From Meghimatium bilineatum (lineage: Eukaryota; Mollusca; Gastropoda; Stylommatophora; Philomycidae), in NCBI GenBank assembly GCA_034231615.1, contig CM067311.1, positions 10,681,212-10,745,211 of the forward strand: a stretch of DNA of 64,000 bases, written 5' to 3'. Positions 22,201-32,054 of the stretch are shown here, one piece after another. Under the pieces are notes generated by a model. The model was not told the DNA's origin. It did no database searches and saw nothing but the letters and a program-made list of their open reading frames with translations. The number at the start of each line of letters is the position of its first letter. Positions within the stretch are counted from its first letter, which is position 1. The position numbers were made by a program, and so were the translations under genes.

Positions 22201-22822
22201 TTAAAACTTGTCTTGGAAGAATCAATGATAAGCCTCCACTCTTCCGGGTTGTAATTGATATTGATGGCTGCCCCCAAACCAGAAATGTTGCTTAATGTTC
22301 GTATACATTTCTTTCATATGAAATGAATGAACAACTGGAATCGACGGTAAAACATTACCATTATTCAACAAAACAGCTTTAAAACTTGTCTTGGAAGAAT
22401 CAATGAAAAGCCTCCACTCTTCCGGGTTGTAATTGATATTGATGGCTGCCCCCAAACCAGAAATGTTGCTTAATGTTCGTATACATTTCTTTCATATGAA
22501 ATGAATGAACAACTGGAATCGACGGTAAAACATTACCATTATTCAACAAAACAGCTTTAAAACTTGTCTTGGAAGAATCAATGATAAGCCTCCACTCTTC
22601 CGGGTTGTAATTGATATTGATGGCTGCCCCCAAACCAGAAATGTTGCTTAATGTTCGTATACATTTCTTTCATATGAAATGAATGGGCAACTGGAATCGA
22701 CGGTAAAACATTACCATTAGTCAACAAAACAGCTTTAAAACTTGTCTTGGAAGAATCAATGATAAGCCTCCACTCTTCCGGGTTGTAATTGATATTGATG
22801 GCTGCCCCCAAACCAGAAATGC
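19262..22822 (-). repeat. 178-bp tandem array, 20 units, derived from coding sequence
   Basis: Twenty head-to-tail units of exactly 178 bp, each spanning the segment from GLGAAININ to MYTNIKQ of the surrounding pseudogene. Because 178 is not a multiple of three, the frame shifts by one base per unit. Each unit therefore reopens a 77-codon frame that ends in out-of-frame sequence (FWFGGSHQYQLQPGRVE); no repeat protein can result. Only a few positions vary between units (A/T giving Phe/Ile after EEWRL; T/G giving Asn/Thr in LL(N/T)NGN; one unit with VAHS), so the expansion or homogenisation is recent. Confidence 0.97.
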
Positions 22823-22900
22823 TGTTGCACATAGACAGGTCACCCTGTCTTTTTAAAAAGAACTTAGTAAGCGGCTTCTGGCGGTTCCTAAACACAGAAA

Positions 22901-23033
22901 TGTTAACATCTTCCGCTAATATATTCCACTATTGTTATCTGGAACCCAGAAGATCCGCCTTGTTCTTGGGTAAATTCAGGTCTCTTACAAGTTCATTCAG
23001 TTTACTTTGGGTTATTCAGTTTGACAATAGGAG
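22901..23033. other. flank of the transposon-like pseudogene
   Basis: The minus frame upstream of the pseudogene's first called block is unclear. It may contain more of the same element. Confidence 0.3.
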
Positions 23034-23150
23034 AGTTGTGTTTTACATAGCTAACCCTAACCCTAAATAAATTTATATTAGAATCAATAAAGGATAAGCA
23101 TAAAATGACAAACATTGCCAAGGGAAATAATCAAATACGGAGCAAGCTTT
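23034..23150. repeat. dispersed repeat with telomere-like CCCTAA units, copy 1
   Basis: GTTGTGTTTTACATAGCTAA then CCCTAACCCTAAATAAATTT and AAGCATAAAATGACAAACAT. Much of it is shared with 40505-40670 (ATGTAAAACACAACT, CCTAACCCTAATCCTAACC, GAACATAAAAT, GAGGAAATAAT), though the GT(T)GTGTTTTACAT part is inverted there. Interstitial telomere-like units are short. Confidence 0.5.
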
Positions 23151-23755
23151 CCAAACAAGAACCCTATTTTATTTTACATATTGTATATGAACCTAATGCA
23201 CTTGAATTATTTAGTAAATATATTGTTATCATGGGAAACCTTAAATGGTGTAATATTGTTATTTATTTTAAATTTCACGTTACGGAATAATAATATTAGC
23301 AGCTGAACTTTTAGAATGGCTGTCGCTCTGGGCGTATATTTGTTGTCTTCCCAAATCGCTGTAATTTAGTCTTCATTGAATAGCGTTTAAGCCGTTTGAT
23401 TTATGCTAATGATTTTGCTATTTGAATCTGGCTGCCATGACATCTTGTTTATACAGTGGATTTTTTCAAAGAACCAGGGGAGATTATCGCTTGAAGCTGC
23501 GTATTTAGTTACATGCTTTGAGTGGTGAGCTTGGCAATCAGCGTGCCACTTCGTTGACGGAGACGAGTACGCATTAGGAAACCGGAGTACAATTATGTCA
23601 ATCCTCTACCCCTTTTCATTCATTTTTAAACATTGTGCTAAGTTTTAGTCAGCTGCAGCCTCAAATCAGGGCTGATCAGGGCCTGTGAATTCAACAGAGT
23701 GTTTTATAGTCAATCTTTCTTTTCGATTTATACCCATTTATATGTTCATATTTCG
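23151..23755. other. unassigned stretch
   Basis: Small plus frames at 23105-23306 are not recognised. Confidence 0.35.
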
Positions 23756-23853
23756 AGAGATAGGAGATGGCTACCGCCCTCAAATAGCAGATCCACTGAA
23801 ATGTAAGATATCTAACATCTCACACCCCTACGACATTAATAAATAATTAATAT
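23756..23853 (+). mobile_element. SINE-C 3' fragment
   Basis: GAGATGGCTACCGCCCTCAA, CACTGAAATGTAAGAT and CATCTCACACCCCTACGACA then TTAATAAATAATTAA match the 3' half of the SINE-C copy at 49.5 kb (opposite orientation). Confidence 0.8.
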
Positions 23854-24108
23854 GGGTTAACATTACTTTGCTATCTACTATATGTTCACACATATGTTTC
23901 TGAAAATAGAAGACATCTACCCTTAGATCTGGTATGCTATGTTGCATCTATGTTTGATAGGCAGTAATATTTTGAAATCGTAGTGTTATTCCATCTTTGA
24001 ATCCATCTTATCCTTTGACGTCCTCTCACTGTTTTGCTGTCTAAATTCATGTTTGTTTTCGTCTGTGTACGATAGCTGTGCTATAAACACATACATTTCT
24101 GTTTACAG
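23854..24108 (+). other. presumed intron upstream of the 66-bp exon
   Basis: Ends in a pyrimidine-leaning tract and acceptor (ACATTTCTGTTTACAG). No other feature recognised. Confidence 0.35.
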
Positions 24109-24174
24109 TTTCCAACACAGAGATTTGCCAGAAAGGCTTCGTCGGCCAACTCACTGAGACTGAGTCCCCCAAAG
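24109..24174 (+). CDS. 66-bp internal coding exon of an unrecognised gene
   Basis: Bounded by a good acceptor (TTTCTGTTTACAG) and a strong donor (AAAG then GTGAGT). Of three frames, one is stopped (TGA). The frame that starts with two bases completing a codon (phase 1) and ends with one base (G) reads SNTEICQKGFVGQLTETES then PK. That trailing G plus GT at 36581 makes a Gly codon and continues straight into the 1371-bp exon, so splice phases agree. The alternative phase-0 frame would run into GTC-TAA at the next exon and is rejected. Length is a multiple of three (phase 1 to 1). Function is unknown; the peptide is too short to classify. A decayed LINE begins about 120 bp downstream in the intron. 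Confidence 0.6.
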
Positions 24175-24289
24175 GTGAGTTTTGCTTGACTGTTACGGAA
24201 GATTGCATCAAATACTACATATAGAAATCATTAACTTCACGTATATATATCAAATATATCTTGAAGTAAACACACAACTCTTGTCTATC

Positions 24290-24865
24290 TATGTATTCGC
24301 TTAACCCTTTGTTGCCTTTCAGCCGTTAGACGAGTTTTCTGAAGATGGTCTTCGTGTGTGATAAGTATATTGTAGAATTTGTCGCCTCTTTTATTTTGGT
24401 GGTACATCGTTTTTGTAGTCGGCCTCTAGGTCTGCCTTCACTGTATCTGTGTAGCATAGCTTGCTGTGGTTATGCTGTCTGATTGTAGTCTGCTAATGTG
24501 TACAAACCATTTACACACTGTTGTCACTTAAAATATTCTAAGACTGGGGCGGTGCCGGATCTTTGTCTAATGTCCTCATTCTTCACTATGTCTCTTAACG
24601 ATATTCCTAGGATTCTGCGTAAGCATGCCATTTCCTCTGTCACAAGTTTACGTTTATTCTGTGCTGTCGGTGTCCATGTTAGGCATTGATAGCACAGCGA
24701 TGGCATAATAATCGTTTTGAATAGTTTTATTTTGGTATTTAAATCTACATTTTTATTTGTGAAGATTTACTCTAGGGCTTGGTATGCTATACAACATCTA
24801 TTATGTATTTCTTTACTACTCTTGTCGTTTGTTGTTATATTGCTTTCTAGCAATATTCTCTCAGT
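24290..24865 (-). mobile_element. LINE ORF2 C-terminal fragment
   Basis: Minus translation gives LTWTPTAQNKRKLVTEEMAC, LRRILGISLRDIVKNEDIRQ, then PQQAMLHRYSEGRPRGR and a tail, with some stops. This is the thumb and C terminus of a non-LTR reverse transcriptase. The 48.4-kb fragment carries the same QQAMLHRYSEGRP block, and 35.1-36.5 kb carries the same LRRILG(V/I).LKD segment. Confidence 0.85.
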
Positions 24866-24939
24866 AACAAATATTAATTAATATTATTGAGTTGAAGCGT
24901 GACACTTGTTTTCTCTTTTTCACAAAAAAGAAAAAGTGG

Positions 24940-27510
24940 TCATAGTAATAGTAGTAGTATTGGTAATAGTAGTAGTTATAGTTTTATATCGTTAGCTGTA
25001 GTAGTAGTAGTAGTAGTTATTGTTGAGAGAACTGCAATAATAATAGTAGCAGTGGTACTATTCACAACAGCAAAAGTAGTATTCATACTTCATACTACAG
25101 TGGTTGGTAGTTGTAGTAATATTAGTAGAAATAGAGTTAACAGTCGTTCTAACACTAGTAGCAATAATAGTAGTAATAGTAACGGTATAGTAATTGTAGT
25201 AACAATAGTAGTTTTGTAGTAATACTAATGTGTAAAGTAGTAGCAATAATAGTAGTACTAGTAGTAGTAGTAATAGTAACGGTATAGTAATTGTAGTAAC
25301 AATAGTAGTTTTGTAGTAATACTAATGTGTAAAGTAGTAGCAATAATAGTAGTACTAGTAGTAGTAGTAATAGTAACGGTATAGTAATTGTAGTAACAAT
25401 AGTAGTTTTGTAGTAATACTAATGTGTAAAGTAGTAGCAATAATAGTAGTACTAGTAGTAGTAGTAATAGTAACGGTATAGTAATTGTAGTAACAATAGT
25501 AGTTTTGTAGTAATACTAATGTGTAAAGTAGTAGCAATAATAGTAGTACTAGTAGTAGTAGTAATAGTAACGGTATAGTAATTGTAGTAACAATAGTAGT
25601 TTTGTAGTAATACTAATGTGTAAAGTAGTAGCAATAATAGTAGTACTAGTAGTAGTAGTAATAGTAACGGTATAGTAATTGTAGTAACAATAGTAGTTTT
25701 GTAGTAATACTAATGTGTAAAGTAGTAGCAATAATAGTAGTACTAGTAGTAGTAGTAATAGTAACGGTATAGTAATTGTAGTAACAATAGTAGTTTTGTA
25801 GTAATACTAATGTGTAAAGTAGTAGCAATAATAGTAGTACTAGTAGTAGTAGTAATAGTAACGGTATAGTAATTGTAGTAACAATAGTAGTTTTGTAGTA
25901 ATACTAATGTGTAAAGTAGTAGCAATAATAGTAGTAGTAGTAATAGTAACGGTATAGTAATTGTAGTAACAATAGTAATATTTGTAGTAATACTAATGTG
26001 TAAAGTAGTAGCAATAATAGTAGTACTAGTAGTAGTAGTAATAGTAACGGTATAGTAATTGTAGTAACAATAGTAGTTTTGTAGTAATACTAATGTGTAA
26101 AGTAGTAGCAATAATAGTAGTACTAGTAGTAGTAGTAATAGTAACGGTATAGTAATTGTAGTAACAATAGTAGTTTTGTAGTAATACTAATGTGTAAAGT
26201 AGTAGCAATAATAGTAGTACTAGTAGTAGTAGTAATAGTAACGGTATAGTAATTGTAGTAACAATAGTAGTTTTGTAGTAATACTAATGTGTAAAGTAGT
26301 AGCAATAATAGTAGTACTAGTAGTAGTAGTAATAGTAACGGTATAGTAATTGTAGTAACAATAGTAGTTTTGTAGTAATACTAATGTGTAAAGTAGTAGT
26401 AACAGTAACGGTATAGTAATTGTAGTAACAATAGTACTTTTTGTAGTAATACTAATGTGTACAGTAGTAGTAACAGTAACGGTATAGTAATTGTAGTAAC
26501 AATAGTAGTTTTGTAGTAATACTAATGTGTAAAGTAGTAGTAACAGTAACGGTATAATAATTGTAGTAACAATAGTAGTTTTGTAGTAATACTAATGTGT
26601 AAAGTAGTAGTAATAACAGTAGCACTAGTAGTAGTAGTAATAGTAACTGTATAGTAATTGTAGTAACAATAGTAGTTTTGTAGTAATACTAATGTGTAAA
26701 GTAGTAGTAACAGTAACGGTATAATAATTGTAGTAACAATAGTAGTTTTGTAGTAATACTAATGTGTAAAGTAGTAGTAATAACAGTAGCACTAGTAGTA
26801 GTAGTAATAGTAACTGTATAGTAATTGTAGTAACAATAGTACTTTTTGTAGTAATACTAATGTGTAAAGTAGTAGTAACAGTAACGGTATAGTAATTGTA
26901 GTAACAATAGTAGTTTTGTAGTAATACTAATGTGTAAAGTAGTAGTAACAGTAACGGTATAGTAATTGTAGTAACAATAGTACTTTTTGTAGTAATACTA
27001 ATGTGTACAGTAGTAGTAACAGTAACGGTATAGTAATTGTAGTAACAATAGTAGTTTTGTAGTAATACTAATGTGTAAAGTAGTAGTAACAGTAACGGTA
27101 TAATAATTGTAGTAACAATAGTAGTTTTGTAGTAATACTAATGTGTAAAGTAGTAGTAATAACAGTAGCACTAGTAGTAGTAGTAATAGTAACTGTATAG
27201 TAATTGTAGTAACAATAGTACTTTTTGTAGTAATACTAATGTGTAAAGTAGTAGTAACAGTAACGGTATAGTAATTGTAGTAACAATAGTAGTTTTGTAG
27301 TAATACTAATGTGTAACGTAGTAGTAATAACAGTAGCACTAGTAGTAGTAGTAATAGTAACTGTATAGTAATTGTAGTAACAATAGTACTTTTTGTAGTA
27401 ATACTAATGTGTAAAGTAGTAGTAACAGTAACGGTATAGTAATTGTAGTAACAATAGTAGTTTTGTAGTAATACTAATGTGTAAAGTAGTAGTAATAACA
27501 GTAGCAGTAG
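24940..27510. repeat. TAG-derived array: 97-bp and ~70-bp higher-order units
   Basis: Starts as irregular (TAG/TAA)n at 24940. It becomes a regular 97-bp unit (containing GTAATACTAATGTGTAAAGT, AGTACTAGTAGTAG and ACGGTATAGTAATTG) repeated about 12 times to ~26390, with one shortened unit near 25920. From 26390 to 27500 it alternates ~70-bp units lacking the AGTACTAG block with ~98-bp units carrying GTAGCACTAG. Tyr/Thr/Ile/Leu-rich minus frames across it are repeat artefacts. Confidence 0.96.
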
Positions 27511-27565
27511 ATGCAGCTGCGGCAGCATAATATATATAAATATATATTTATAATAATATAACAAT

Positions 27566-27846
27566 CGCCAGTGTGTTGCCGGGGCCCGAAAGGGAAGCAA
27601 AGAATAGCAACACTGTTTACCTTCCACGCATGTCGTAAAAGGCGACTAAGGAGGTTGTGGGATGGAGTTGGCTGTCCCATCCCATATAGGGTCAGTGACC
27701 CAAAGCCATGCTGAAGTCGGATGTGTCAGGCCGAAAGGTGCAGATATCGCAGCAGTGCTGCAAACCATGACACAACGAATTCCGTTCTCCGGACTACATC
27801 CTGCTAATATGCAGGAGATTGAGAATGAACGCAGAAGAAGAAGAAG
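27566..27846 (+). mobile_element. SINE-A, full-length reference copy
   Basis: 281 bp bounded by an exact 13-bp target-site duplication ATAATATAACAAT (27553-27565 and 27847-27859), which fixes both ends. It begins CGCCAGTGTGTTGCCGGGGC, contains CATGTCGTAAAAGGCGACTA, GTCCCATCCCATATAGGGTC, GATGTGTCAGGCCGAAAGGT and CTCCGGACTACATCCTGCTA, and ends in (GAA)n. I see no clean tRNA boxes A and B, so the head's origin is unclear. It has no protein capacity; the variable-length duplication and simple 3' tail imply LINE-driven insertion. Confidence 0.93.
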
Positions 27847-28034
27847 ATAATATAACAATTATCAAACTAACAATAACTGTTCTTCAATTCATGTACAGCG
27901 ACAACGAAGTAAAGCTACAAGCGCCTCCTCCCCTAGTTCTCCAGTTCGTCATTCCCACCATATAACATCAGATCTCAGAGGAGATGCAGGTTGTGAACAC
28001 ACTCAGGGTAAATATATTTATTCTGTGAACAAAC

Positions 28035-28270
28035 GAAATAGATGTTGAGAGAAAGTTGTAGGGAGAGTTGTATTCCACGTTTGCAAATATATATGGAGAG
28101 AAAGTTGTAGGGAGAGTTGTACTCCACGTTTGCCAATATATATGGAGAGAAAGTTGTAAGGAGAGTTGTACTCCACGTTTGCCAATATATATGGAGAGAA
28201 AGTTGTAGGGAGAGTTGTACTCCACGTTTGCCAATATATGTTAAGAGAAAGTTGTAGGGAGAGGTATAGG
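28035..28270. repeat. 49-bp minisatellite, about four to five copies
   Basis: Unit contains GGAGAGAAAGTTGTAGGGAG then AGTTGTACTCCACGTTTGCC. A 'GAGG' variant ends the array. Confidence 0.95.
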
Positions 28271-28429
28271 GCCTACTACAGGTTTGCCAATATAGTTGGA
28301 ACTGTTTCAGTCACATTTTAGGTAAGAAATAACAAACCAAAAGCCAACATTTAAATGGTGCACCAAAAAATTATTAAAATATAATAAAGAACATTTTTTC
28401 CAGTTAAATATATCTAACTATATATATAT

Positions 28430-29505
28430 CGGAGAATCTATCTGCTAAACGAAATTATACACATGATACAGAATCTGAACATTGACAGCAAGGATTTAAG
28501 AATAATAAAGAAAATGTACTGGCAACAATCAGCAGCAATAAGAGTATGAAATCAATTTAGCCCTTTTCAAAAAATAAAACATGGAGTCAGACAGGAATGC
28601 GTGCTTTCACCAGACCTGTTCTCTTTATACAGTGAAAACATATTGCGTGCAATAGTAGATATCCCAGGAATATCAGTGGGAAGACATAACATAAATAATT
28701 TGAGATATGCGGATGACACAGTTCTGATTGCAAAAAGTGAGGAAGACCTTCAAAACTTAATTAAAGTAGTAGTCACAGAAAGCAAAGAGAAAGGCCTCTT
28801 CCTAAATATCAAGAAAACAGAAGTAATGGTTATTTCAAAGAAAGAAAATAACACACCTTGCAAGATCATAGTGAATGATATAGTATTAAAACAGGTCCAC
28901 CAATTCAAATATCTAGGTACAATTATTACAGCAGATGGAAGAAGTTCAACAGAAAAAAGATGCAGAATAGGACAGGCAAAAACAACATTCAGAAAAATGA
29001 AAAATATACTGTGTAATATGACCTTGTCATTAGAGGTGAGAAAGAGAGTTCTGCAGTGCTATATAACCCCTATACTAACATATGGGTGCGAGTCTTGGAC
29101 AATAAACAAACTGGAAAGTGGGAGATTGGAGGCAACAGAGATGTGGTTTTACAGAAGAATGCTGAAAATACCATGGACTGCAAGAAAAAATAATGTAGAG
29201 GTGTTAAAAGAGTTAAATGCGAAACGGATCTTAATCAAGAATATAAGAAAAAGGCAATATTCTTTTTTTTGCCACTTCATGAGACAAGCAGGTTTAGAGA
29301 ACATAATCACAACAGGGAAGATTGAAGGCACCAGAGACAGAGGGCAACAACGTGAGAAAATATTAGACAGTTTGACAACCTGGCACGGCAAAGAAACAAC
29401 AACGACTTTGATACATAATACTGTGGACAGAGAGCTGTGGAGAGCCATGACCGCCTACGCCACCCGGCATGGCACCTGATGATGATGACAGATAACACAC
29501 AGGAC
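28430..29505 (+). mobile_element. LINE ORF2, reverse transcriptase C-terminal half (longest open LINE frame)
   Basis: Begins in RT palm sequence (MIQNLNIDSKDLRIIKKMYW), with stops near 28546-28560, then KHGVRQECVLSPDLFSLYSE. From 28601 a 292-codon frame is uninterrupted: LRYADDTVLIAKSEEDL carries the catalytic YADD motif; NIKKTEVMVISKKE; FKYLGTIITADGRS; ITPILTYGCESWTINKL; EMWFYRRMLKIPWTARK; ELWRAMTAYATRHGT then stop at 29479. A TGATGATGATGA tail follows, like RTE-type elements that end in short tandem repeats. The protein would copy element RNA into DNA at the insertion site, but the endonuclease and fingers are missing here, so it is inactive. A LINE 5' half lies immediately downstream (29565-30930). 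Confidence 0.93.
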
Positions 29506-29564
29506 TGGCATAAATTGTTGGCTATAAATTGATATATATATATATAGATATATAAATAGATATG

Positions 29565-30935
29565 TATAATAACCAATATGCAAGATATATTAGTTATAAT
29601 GAGTGATTTCATCGCCAAGGTAGGGGAAAGTAGACTAGGACACAAACATAAAGTGAAAGATAGATTCGGGCAAGGAGATAGGAACGATCAAGGAGAAGCA
29701 TTAATTCACTTCAGCATGGTAAATAAATTAACCACCTAAAAAAACCCCCATTCCCACAGCGACCACGGAGAATGTATGTTTGGTGGTCCCCTGACGGATT
29801 AACATGACATCAAACAGACTATATCGTGATACAACAACGATGGAGTTCAAACATCTCAGCTTCCAACTCATACCCTGAAGCAGACTACACTTCCGATCAC
29901 AAACTATTAGTATCAAACTTAAAACAAAATCTTAGAAAGGTAAGAGATAAAACAACCACGAGATATGACTCCAACATCCCAATCAATTACAACATAGAGA
30001 TAAAAAAACGATTTGTAATCTTACAAGAGGAATAGAATGAAGGTCAGTAGATGTATTAGCAAACACGATTAAGGCACATTCCAAGCACACAGAAACACAT
30101 ACCCAAGAAACCAGTCAAGAGACAAACATATATATTAGATAATACCTTGAAGTTGGTGGAAGAAGGAAGGAAACACAAGACCATGCTGAACCACAACAGT
30201 AATGATTTATAAACAAATCACAAAAGAAATACAGGGACAAATAGGAAGAGATAAACAGCAATTTATAACCGACTCATGTAAACATATGGAGGGCTTGTAC
30301 GAAGAGGGAAGACTGAAGATATGTACCGAGCAGTAAACACAACAGAGTAAAACATGCAAAACAAATACAAGGAAAATCGAAAAATTGTACTTACTGAGTA
30401 AAACTGAAATCGAACAGGTAGATCCAGGACAAATGGTAATAAAGTTTTTTTGATACTAGATAACACACATAATGATACACACAAATCGACGTTTCGACCA
30501 AAAGGCCTTTATCAAGAAAGACAATTGAAACAAAATTAAAACATAGCAGAAAGCGAACAGTAATAACATCGACGGTCACATTGATATGAGTCCAAACAAA
30601 TACAAACAAATACAAGAGTGATCAGCGACAAGACCCTGGAAACACCCTGACGGAACAAAATAATATTATGCTAAGGTGGAGAGAGTATTGCAAAGAAATG
30701 TACATAGAACCATCCCACAGTAAATTCGCGGACCAACCACACATTGAAAGAAACACACCGGAACCATTAAAAGAAGAATTAAGGCAACAATTGACAGCTT
30801 GAAGAAAGGAAACGCTGCAGGGTGCGACGATATAGCAGCTAAAATGATTCAAGCAGGAGACGAGGAGAGCATTAAAATCTATTATCAGTTATGCACCAAG
30901 ATCTGGAAAACAGATCTCTGAATGATTTTTAAAAC
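29565..30935 (+). mobile_element. LINE ORF2 5' half: endonuclease and RT N-terminal part, broken
   Basis: Frames joined across stops read MSDFIAKVGESRLGHK, DRFGQGDRNDQGEAL, SDHGECMFGGPLTD and (frame-shifted) a ...RSQT segment: the C-terminal part of the AP-endonuclease domain (GDFNAxVG...G..N.RG...L). Later come YRAVNTTE and KENRKIVLT, then after an inserted repeat (about 30430-30610) ISDKTLETP, ILRWREYCKEMY, SLKKGNAAGCDDIAAKMIQA and YYQLCTKIWKTDL, the RT N-terminal region. The endonuclease nicks target DNA in intact relatives. Multiple stops make it a pseudogene. It ends where the missing central RT region should begin. Confidence 0.85.
30430..30615. mobile_element. inserted dispersed repeat with GACGTTTCGACC motif
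   Basis: AATCGACGTTTCGACCAAAA then GGCCTTTATCAAGAAAGACA interrupts the LINE frame. The same motif pair occurs at 52190-52240 (GACGTTTCGACCATAAAGCC TTCATC). Repeats with this motif pair recur in many animal genomes; class not determined here. Confidence 0.6.
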
Positions 30936-31050
30936 TTCAAATGATGATTTAGTTAAAACTCCAAATGATGATTGAGTTCGAACTCCAAAATGATGATTGA
31001 GGTAAAACTCCAAAATGATGATTGAGTTAAAACTCCGAACGATGATTAAA
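30925..31050. repeat. ~29-bp tandem repeat, four to five copies
   Basis: Unit contains CAAATGATGATTGAGTTAAA then ACTC, diverged at both ends. Confidence 0.85.
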
Positions 31051-31370
31051 ATGGCATAAACGATATTATGTACTGAGAATTACGCTATGAATAGAAATCA
31101 CAAGACATGATATTAAGACATTGGTCATGATTAGGACACTCTGGTCGCAAAGAGAACTAACTGGAAGAAGGTTATACAGGCGCGTATAAAAACTGTGGAA
31201 GCTAAATTCGAGAGATGATTGACAACAAAGCGGATAAGAAAGAAGAAGCTGACGTTTAGAAGAAATTGATGGCATGATTGCATAACTTTCACTGCAAAAT
31301 TGTGTTATGATCATAGAAAAAAAGGATTCGAAAGTCGTAAAGGATTGACTTCACTGTACTCGGTTTCCCA
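31051..31370. other. unassigned stretch
   Basis: No recognised gene; probably continuation of transposon debris (TGGAAGAAGGTTATACAGG and similar). Confidence 0.3.
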
Positions 31371-31374
31371 TATG

Positions 31375-31605
31375 TCAGCACGCCAAATCAGCAAATCAAC
31401 AAATCAGCACGCCGCCTGCCGAGAGTACCACTCATAGCACGTAACTCCGAAACTTCAACCGATAATCCACAGTGATCTCCGTAAAATTCCACCTTGTAAA
31501 CAAGACGACACGAGCCGGATTCGAACTCATAACCTCTTGAACACAAGGCGAACAGATTAATCACTACGCTAGGGAGATCCCCAATGATCATTGAACTTCG
31601 CATAA
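31375..31605 (-). mobile_element. SINE-E: tRNA-derived element, single copy seen
   Basis: On the minus strand the head reads CTCCCTAGCGTAGTGATTAA (box A-like TAGCGTAGTG), TCTGTTCGCCTTGTGTTCAA, then GAGTTCGAATCCGGC (box B GTTCGAATC). The layout resembles a tRNA-Val/Asp-type gene. The body continues through GGTGGAATTTTACGGAGATC and ends near the AATCAGC repeats at 31380. Not an active tRNA gene: stems are eroded. Confidence 0.6.
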
Positions 31606-32045
31606 CCAATTGGAATAGAGTCTGCATGCGAAGAAAAACTATGTCTTACCGCAAAAAGAATTTTAATATCTCTTAATGGCTGTTTTAGCATTTTTACAAG
31701 AGACACTTTTAGTAAACCAGCCTTCATTTCCCGTTAATTTCACATTAATTTCATTTTGGATAAATATTTTTTTAAAAGGTTTAAATAATATATAATGAAA
31801 CAAAGCATAATTAATTCGGTGTAAATTACATCTTAGACAACTAATTAATTATCTCCTCTGAGTGGTGTGTGTGTATGTGTATGTGTCTGTGTGCGTGCAT
31901 GTTCGTTCGCCCATCATAAATGATGATGACCATTTTTTACATCCACTTTTGAAAATTATGTTTGAATTATGTCCATGCCTAATAGTTCGTAGATGGCTAA
32001 TGAGCCCTAATCCAACTGTATCTCCTCGGAGTTAGGAGTTAAACT
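31606..32045. other. unassigned; (TG)n at 31864-31900
   Basis: Short GTGTGT tract; nothing else recognised. Confidence 0.4.
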
Positions 32046-32054
32046 ACATAATTG

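Larger units (their letters stand above)
18185..22900 (-). pseudogene. broken copy of a multicopy transposon-like gene (EEWRLFIDSSK family)
   Basis: Read 5' to 3' on the minus strand: FRNRQKPLTKFF...CNSISGLGAAININ, YNPEEWRLFIDSSKTSFKAV, NGNVLPSIPVVHSFHMKEMY, TNIKQ; then, after a SINE-A insertion (18934-19218), GGYTKYNCFFSEWDN, SYHYIRRHWPTRQ, KNLLPTLYIKLGLMKNFVKA, RSPRLSEAKIREGVFVG, QIRKPLRNDEF, YKSLVCNMSLKIHFLDSHVD, EHGERFHQAISAM-stop-TRYQGNW. From memory, these blocks occur in this order in an uncharacterised protein present in many copies in arthropod, hydra and other invertebrate genomes and behaving like a mobile or domesticated element. Several stops and frameshifts, the SINE and a 20-unit internal expansion (19262-22822) make this copy non-functional. 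The family's biochemical role is unknown to me. Confidence 0.8.

Noticed and set aside
25743-27627. Long Tyr/Leu/Thr-rich minus frames
   Set aside because: Translation of the TAG-derived array.
31500-31590. Functional tRNA gene on the minus strand
   Set aside because: Stems eroded and sequence continues into a SINE-like body.
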